Below are positions 1 to 4,124 of a stretch of DNA of 5,313 nt, piece by piece; the stretch's first letter is position 1; the number at the start of each line of letters is the position of its first letter. The translations under genes were made by a program, and so were the position numbers. The stretch is taken from contig JAHFHN010000067.1 of assembly GCA_023246885.1 (NCBI GenBank), forward strand, positions 1 through 5,313, read 5' to 3'. Origin of the DNA: Microcaldota archaeon (GTDB taxonomy: Archaea > Micrarchaeota > Micrarchaeia > Norongarragalinales > UBA8480). The notes beneath the pieces are model-generated. The model saw only the letters and a program-made list of their open reading frames with translations, searched no databases and was not told the DNA's origin.

Positions 1-2768
1 TCGAACGGTACATTGTCAACTGGGATTTGGCCAACTAAATCAACTGAGCCAGTGTAAAGGTCTTTTGCTTCGCCGAATAACACGCGAATACTTTTATCAT
101 CTTCTCCAAGTGAAGATGTTCCACTGCCAAAGAAGTCAGTGAACTTCACTAACCCACCGCGAGTTGAAACTTTCACGTATGCACTTGACCCTTCAACTGC
201 ACCAAAACTACGTACTTCAAAATTAAGCGAAAAAGGCTGGTTAACTGTAGCAATGAAAGGCGAGCCAACTGGCACTGGGTTTAGCGGTGAAGAAAATGAA
301 ACGGTTGTACAAGCTGAGCCATCTTCGTTGCATACATTACTTCCTTCAACTAGTGTGAATTGCTTGTCTATTGTAGTAGCATAGCACTCGTCTTTTGAGG
401 GGATTCTTCGTTCAAGTTTTAATTCTCCATCTTCTGGAGCGCGGGCAAATTTACCGTTTTGAACTGCAAATGCCCGGTAGTGTAAACTTAACTTGTCTCG
501 AGACGGGTCAGCTGTTGGTTTTACAAAAACACGTGCAGTTAATTCAACTACCCCGCTTACGTCATTGTAATTCACTTCAGCCCATTTTTTGCCTTCATTG
601 TTCACGTCATTGTTAAGTAAATCAGAAGAACAGTCACTTCCAGGCGAGTAAGTTGTTGAGTGCATTGCAACTGGGTCTGCGAGTGTTGAAGGCGAGTAAG
701 AGAATTTTTTAATTACAATTGGATCTGAAACAATTGTTGGTTGGTCGCCTACGCGCAAGTATATTCCTTGGCGTGAAGATGAATTGGCAAAACTTGCTGC
801 AATGCGCGCGGTGTAAATTCTTCCTTTTTCAATTGCAGGCGTGTTGATTATCTCTTTGCCTTTATCGTCAGTAAGAGAAATTAAATTAACAGTTGTCTGG
901 TTGGAAAACGCGTAGGATAACATTGGCACATTTGCTTGTTTGGTTTGTCCAGGCGCAACTGAATATTTAGCTGATTGAAATGCTTCGTAGTCAGTTGCTT
1001 CTGCAATTAAGTAAATGTCTCTGTTCGCCCATACTCCATTGAGGAAGCACGAGCCGTCAGATACGGATGTGCAATTAGCAACTGAATATCCATTTGGCGA
1101 ATCAGCGTATGCAGTAACTAGTACGCCTGATACTGGAGTTAAGTCAATTAAATCTTGTACATGAAGAAGCATTGCGCCAACTGAACGGGATAATGCAAAT
1201 GAAACTCTTCGGTTGCCACTTTCTGCAAATGGTACTTGAAACACGTCGCTTTGTCCAGTTGAGCTATCTAGCGAAGCGAATAAGCGCAGTAAAGTATCAG
1301 CTGGGATTCCAGTGAATGTAGCCGTTCCGCTTGGGCCAGTTAGTTGTTGGATGCCATAAAACCTGCCGCTTCCGTCAGCTAATTCTACTTTTGCCCCGCT
1401 AGCAGGTTGTAAGTCAGCAGTCACTACTTCTGCATCAAATTCAACATTATTGCCGGCTGCAAGTGGCAACAAGGTAAGCGCAGTTTCACCAGCGGAAATT
1501 TCGGAAATAAGTGGGAGAAAACCTTCTGCATTTACAGCTACGTAAGTATCTGCCAATGTAATGGTTGTTGATAAGGTAAATTGGACTCTTCCGTTTTCGT
1601 CGGTTCTTTCACTCGTAATTAATTGGTTTGAAAGCGTTGAAAATAAAAGTACATTTGCAGATGAAACGGGATTATTGTCATCACCATTTACAGTTATTGA
1701 AACTAATTGGGATGTTGCGGCAGTTGCAGAAACTAACTGTACTGAGAACTCCAAATCTTCGTCGGCTGTAATTTCACGCACTGAAGTTTGTTGCACTACA
1801 AAATCATCAGTTGGCGATTTTACAATCGCGTATACGAATGTGCCAATTGTTGCAACTTGTGAAAATGATACTACTCCGCTTTCGGAATTGTCAGCGCCAA
1901 GAGGCGCAGTGGAATTTTCTGCAAATAATTCAACATTAACACTGACTGGCTCGCCAGTTGAATCAGTAACGCGTACAATTACGTTGCCACGAGTTGGCTC
2001 TGATTCATTTGCGGTTGCAGTTTGTGGAATAAGCTGAACAGTTAACCGGCCATCTTTGGCGTTTAGCGTACGTTGCGTTGGGTCAAAATTATCCGCTTGA
2101 ATGTTAAGCAACAAAATTGTATCAAGTGAATCTAGTTTAAGTACAGCTGTGCCATCTGGTTGGGTTACAACTGATCCACTTACTCCAGTTGACATTGATT
2201 GATAGTTTATAGTTGCGTCGCGTATTGGCGCATGTGTTGTTGCATCAACTGCAGTTACTAAAAAGTCAAGTAATAATGGAGGCGCAGATGAGCCAAGCCG
2301 CACGTCGAATGAATTCGCGCCACCAGTAAGCGAAATTGAACGTTCGTAAAGCGGAAAGCCAGTTGCGTTTACTCTTATAGCAGCAGGGCGATTTAGTGGA
2401 ACGTTTTCAAAATACACGGTGTTGTTTGCAGTTTGTTTAGTTGCAAATACATTACTGTCAATTAATAGTGAGACGGTTGAAGCACCGTTTGCGCCAGTAA
2501 CTCGGATTGTAACCGTACCCGTATTAGTTGCAGCGAGCATAGACGCGCCATATACAACTGCACCAACTAGGACGAGGAAAAGCGCAATTGCAACTGGAAA
2601 CGATGGAACTCCTTTGCTTTCAATTGGCTCTGCAAAGTACTTGTATAAATCAATTCCTTTTTCGTGTAGTGAATCGAGTACAGCGTAGTACTTGTCTTCT
2701 AGCTTATAGTAAAATGACTTTGCTTTTGCGAGGAAAGAGGAATCTCCTTCTTCGTCGTAATCCACCAT
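1..2768 (-). CDS. Large membrane-anchored surface protein with tandem carboxypeptidase-regulatory/Ig-like beta-sandwich modules (C-terminus outside window)
   Basis: The frame is open for 922 codons from ATG at 2768 to the left edge. It is the first start codon after an in-frame TAG, so the start is well defined; a GTG follows directly. Residues 1-56 are charged and aromatic with no signal peptide. Residues 57-80 (VPSFPVAIALFLVLVGAVVY and on) form one membrane anchor, and the remainder should lie outside the cell. About six modules of 75-90 residues follow, near 84-159, 165-247, 261-345, 353-434, 441-528 and 531-617. Each has alternating hydrophobic strands, and several carry PV/PI turns (TGEPVSVNVEL) or D/E-x-G strands (TDENGRVQFTL), as in carboxypeptidase-regulatory-like folds. 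Residues 620-922 differ and hold four of the six cysteines. N-glycosylation sequons include N115, N134, N254, N285, N565, N623 and N662. No catalytic motif is visible. An adhesive or structural surface role is inferred; the precise function is unknown. Confidence 0.88.
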   Translation of the reverse strand, partial: MVDYDEEGDSSFLAKAKSFYYKLEDKYYAVLDSLHEKGIDLYKYFAEPIESKGVPSFPVAIALFLVLVGAVVYGASMLAATNTGTVTIRVTGANGASTVSLLIDSNVFATKQTANNTVYFENVPLNRPAAIRVNATGFPLYERSISLTGGANSFDVRLGSSAPPLLLDFLVTAVDATTHAPIRDATINYQSMSTGVSGSVVTQPDGTAVLKLDSLDTILLLNIQADNFDPTQRTLNAKDGRLTVQLIPQTATANESEPTRGNVIVRVTDSTGEPVSVNVELFAENSTAPLGADNSESGVVSFSQVATIGTFVYAIVKSPTDDFVVQQTSVREITADEDLEFSVQLVSATAATSQLVSITVNGDDNNPVSSANVLLFSTLSNQLITSERTDENGRVQFTLSTTITLADTYVAVNAEGFLPLISEISAGETALTLLPLAAGNNVEFDAEVVTADLQPASGAKVELADGSGRFYGIQQLTGPSGTATFTGIPADTLLRLFASLDSSTGQSDVFQVPFAESGNRRVSFALSRSVGAMLLHVQDLIDLTPVSGVLVTAYADSPNGYSVANCTSVSDGSCFLNGVWANRDIYLIAEATDYEAFQSAKYSVAPGQTKQANVPMLSYAFSNQTTVNLISLTDDKGKEIINTPAIEKGRIYTARIAASFANSSSRQGIYLRVGDQPTIVSDPIVIKKFSYSPSTLADPVAMHSTTYSPGSDCSSDLLNNDVNNEGKKWAEVNYNDVSGVVELTARVFVKPTADPSRDKLSLHYRAFAVQNGKFARAPEDGELKLERRIPSKDECYATTIDKQFTLVEGSNVCNEDGSACTTVSFSSPLNPVPVGSPFIATVNQPFSLNFEVRSFGAVEGSSAYVKVSTRGGLVKFTDFFGSGTSSLGEDDKSIRVLFGEAKDLYTGSVDLVGQIPVDNVPF

Positions 2769-2777
2769 ATTTTTCCC

Positions 2778-2787
2778 ACTTCGAAGT
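2778..2787. promoter_or_regulatory. 10-bp perfect palindrome in the predicted leader of the surface gene
   Basis: ACTTCGAAGT is self-complementary and falls just downstream of the predicted leftward transcription start. It could be a half-site for a dimeric regulator. As RNA it cannot form a stable hairpin, because it has no loop. The evidence is only the symmetry and the location. Confidence 0.22.
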
Positions 2788-2811
2788 CTTGAAAAAAATA
2801 GGATTACTAAC

Positions 2812-2819
2812 TATTTAAA
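2812..2819 (-). promoter_or_regulatory. Archaeal TATA box of the surface-protein gene
   Basis: On the minus strand this reads TTTAAATA, a close match to the archaeal TATA consensus. Its centre lies about 47 nt upstream of the ATG at 2768. With the usual TATA-to-start distance of about 25-27 nt, transcription would begin near 2790 and leave a leader of about 20 nt. No good GGTGAT-type ribosome-binding site is present in that leader; AAGTGGGA is the nearest purine-rich stretch. Confidence 0.6.
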
Positions 2820-2829
2820 TGCCATGGCA
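2820..2829. promoter_or_regulatory. 10-bp perfect palindrome abutting the surface-gene TATA box (possible operator)
   Basis: TGCCATGGCA equals its own reverse complement. It sits immediately upstream of the leftward TATA box, where the TFB-recognition element normally lies, so a protein bound here would compete with promoter recognition. Short palindromes arise by chance, so the regulatory role is only an inference from position. Confidence 0.3.
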
Positions 2830-3002
2830 CGCTCGGAACAAATAATTGCTAAACAAAAGCTTTTTCTTTGAAAGCGGCAAAACATTGCAAAACAAAACGG
2901 AAAAAACTCAAGGCGTGTTTTCTCTATTCGTTCATTTTTTTCACAGTTCGCCTTAAAAAGTCCATTTCATTTTCTTAATCTACGTTAAATACAGTACAAA
3001 CA

Positions 3003-3010
3003 ATTAAATA
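3003..3010 (+). promoter_or_regulatory. Archaeal TATA box of the toxin-antitoxin operon
   Basis: ATTAAATA is preceded by the A-rich ACAAACA, a plausible TFB-recognition element. The expected transcription start is near 3032, inside the inverted repeat at 3019-3054 and about 26 nt before the preferred ATG at 3059. A second TTAAATA at 2985-2991 is an alternative box that would start transcription near 3014. Confidence 0.5.
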
Positions 3011-3018
3011 GCATATTC

Positions 3019-3054
3019 ATCACTTTTTGTTATTATCTAGTAACAAATGGTGAT
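3019..3054. promoter_or_regulatory. Imperfect 14-bp inverted repeat with 8-bp spacer; likely autoregulatory operator
   Basis: The left arm ATCACTTTTTGTTA (3019-3032) and the reverse complement of the right arm, ATCACCATTTGTTA (3041-3054), agree at 12 of 14 positions. The spacer is TTATCTAG. Arm centres are 22 bp apart, about two helical turns, so both arms lie on one face of the DNA, as expected for a dimeric winged-helix protein. The repeat covers the predicted transcription start, and its right arm contains the GGTGAT ribosome-binding site. Autorepression by the adjacent winged-helix protein is inferred from this placement and from the known habit of toxin-antitoxin operons. Confidence 0.6.
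3049..3054 (+). promoter_or_regulatory. Shine-Dalgarno GGTGAT that selects the 3059 start
   Basis: GGTGAT is fully complementary to the archaeal 16S 3'-end sequence ATCACC and ends 4 nt before ATG at 3059. It would lie inside the coding sequence if the upstream ATG at 3047 were used, so it favours the downstream start. Confidence 0.6.
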
Positions 3055-3058
3055 TTAC

Positions 3059-3331
3059 ATGTATCAACAGACAATTGAATTTAAAACTGCACCCACATTG
3101 AACACAGTAATAATGGTTGAAGAGACCTTGAAAAAAATGAAAAAAAGCATTGTGACAATCGCTGAGCTTAAAAAAAAACTCCCACGACAGGTTAACCACA
3201 ACACACTAATGACAATATTAGAATATCTAGAGGAAAGTAACAAGATTGCAGTTTCGCTGCGTGGCATTTTATGGATCCATAATATGAACCCCAACTTGAG
3301 GCACGCGATTAGACGGGGTTTGGAAATATGA
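3059..3331 (+). CDS. Winged-helix antitoxin / transcriptional autoregulator of a RelE-type module
   Basis: This 90-residue protein starts at ATG 3059, chosen because GGTGAT lies 4 nt upstream; an in-frame ATG at 3047 would add four residues. After a short N-terminal strand (TIEFKTAPTL), residues 15-30 form helix 1, 34-41 helix 2 (IAELKKKLP) and 46-60 the likely recognition helix (NHNTLMTILEYLEESN). Residues 62-74 form the wing (KIAVSLRGILWIH). A basic tail (NPNLRHAIRRGLEI) follows and may contact the toxin. This compact wHTH pattern occurs in archaeal proteins paired with RelE/ParE-like toxins; that association is recalled, not searched. The stop overlaps the toxin start as ATGA, implying translational coupling. 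The inverted repeat upstream is its probable binding site. A free-standing regulator is less likely. Confidence 0.8.
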   Translation: MYQQTIEFKTAPTLNTVIMVEETLKKMKKSIVTIAELKKKLPRQVNHNTLMTILEYLEESNKIAVSLRGILWIHNMNPNLRHAIRRGLEI

Positions 3332-3687
3332 ATGACAAGACGGTACGTGTAATCTTATCGCCAGAAGCAGAAGAGGCGTACCGCGCTTTGAATAGCCGCG
3401 CAGGAGACTCTAAACTTGACCGCAGCATCTTAAAAGCGATCAACAAAAAAACTGAACTAATAAAAATAGACATTTACTACGGAGATCCAATTTCAAAAGA
3501 CAAAATCCCAGCTGAATATATTTCAAAGTATGGAATAACTAATTTATTTCGGGTTGAATTGCCTCAATTTTGGCGAATGCTATACTCTTTAATTGACGGC
3601 GAATCCAAAGTTGAAATAATTGCATTTGTACTAGACGTAAGCGATCATAGCAAGTACAACAAAATTTTTGGATACAGAAAAAAATGA
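3328..3687 (+). CDS. RelE/ParE-family toxin (predicted ribosome-dependent mRNA interferase)
   Basis: This 119-residue protein shows the features of an archaeal RelE-like toxin. It opens with a first strand and helix (VRVILSPEAEEAY, residues 6-18) and a second helix rich in K/R (29-48). A YYGDPI turn (50-55) leads to the conserved core YGITNLFRVELP (68-79), then FWRMLYSL (81-88), and the C-terminal strand VEIIAFVLDVSDH (95-107) is followed by a KYNKIFGYRKK tail. R75, R83, H107, Y110 and Y116 are candidate active-site residues by analogy with RelE/YoeB folds, in which basic residues and a tyrosine or histidine act on mRNA in the ribosomal A site. Length is normal and nothing looks broken. It overlaps the antitoxin by 4 nt upstream and the membrane-protein gene by 4 nt downstream. 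No strong ribosome-binding site precedes it, so coupled translation is likely. Cellular activity is inferred from the fold only. Confidence 0.82.
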   Translation: MNDKTVRVILSPEAEEAYRALNSRAGDSKLDRSILKAINKKTELIKIDIYYGDPISKDKIPAEYISKYGITNLFRVELPQFWRMLYSLIDGESKVEIIAFVLDVSDHSKYNKIFGYRKK

Positions 3688-4112
3688 ATCACCTTGGCCA
3701 CATGATTGTGGGTTTGATAGTTGGAATAATTGCGATGCTAGCCTTAAACGTTTTTTCATTACCTTTAATTGGCGTAATTCTCCTTGGCTCGCTTTTGCCG
3801 GACGTTGATTTAAAGCAAAGTAAAGTGAGTAGAATAATTGAGCCAATTGCAATTCTTGCAATTACTATTATACTACAAAAAATCTCCTCGCAATTTTTGT
3901 CCACAATAATTTCTTTGATAATAAGTTTGCTTCTTGCATTTGTAATTGTGTGGCTGGTTTTGAAGCCACTGCGCAAAAAACACAGGGGAATAACACATTC
4001 ATTCAACGCAGCAGTTGTTTACGCAATTGCAATGGCTTTACTAGTTGGAATTCCAGCTGGGATTGTTGGGCTACTGAGCTACTCTAGCCATTTAGTAGTT
4101 GACCGACTATAA
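3684..4112 (+). CDS. YdjM/DUF457-like membrane-bound predicted metal-dependent hydrolase, short C-terminus
   Basis: The 142-residue hydrophobic protein carries the family's signature positions: H3 and H6 at the start (NHLGH), LLPDVD at 37-42, HRGITHS at 100-106 and SHLVVD at 135-140. The His and Asp residues are expected to bind metal at the membrane. Likely membrane segments are about 7-26, 51-65, 71-93 and 109-131. Related bacterial YdjM is an inner-membrane protein of uncertain substrate. Family members usually continue beyond the final SH-D motif, whereas this one stops two residues later, so the C-terminus may be cut short. No frame carries on past the stop. The ATG overlaps the toxin stop (ATGA), making this the third gene of the operon. 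The next gene converges from 12 bp away. The natural substrate cannot be told from sequence. Confidence 0.75.
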   Translation: MNHLGHMIVGLIVGIIAMLALNVFSLPLIGVILLGSLLPDVDLKQSKVSRIIEPIAILAITIILQKISSQFLSTIISLIISLLLAFVIVWLVLKPLRKKHRGITHSFNAAVVYAIAMALLVGIPAGIVGLLSYSSHLVVDRL

Positions 4113-4124
4113 CCGTATTAATCA
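4113..4124. other. 12-bp convergent junction between the operon and the repeat-protein gene
   Basis: Stops of the two convergent genes are separated by only CCGTATTAATCA. There is no room for dedicated terminators, so transcripts of both strands probably overlap unless termination happens inside the opposing gene. I see no strong hairpin or T-run here. Confidence 0.7.

Larger units (their letters stand above)
2769..3058. other. Divergent intergenic region between surface gene and toxin-antitoxin operon
   Basis: This 290-bp AT-rich stretch holds the promoters of both flanking transcription units. Apart from the TATA boxes, palindromes and operator listed separately, the middle (about 2830-2980) has A and T runs but no tRNA-like fold, no repeat array and no convincing gene. 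The longest ATG-started frame I noticed is a 15-codon one at 2824. A weak pair AAGGCG (2910-2915) / CGCCTT (2949-2954) has a 33-nt loop and is unlikely to matter. Confidence 0.7.

Noticed and set aside
1561..2037. Long plus-strand open frame of 158 codons inside the surface-protein gene
   Set aside because: It is antisense to a continuous 922-codon frame with clear domain structure. It has no promoter or ribosome-binding site, and its Ser/Thr/Val-rich composition is what reverse translation of the surface gene gives. The frames at 139-384, 395-616, 2419-2688 and 2588-2818 are rejected on the same grounds (2588-2818 also reaches into the intergenic region).
2824..2871. 15-codon ATG-started frame in the intergenic region
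   Set aside because: It is very short, has no ribosome-binding site, its ATG lies inside a palindrome, and there is no sign of selection.
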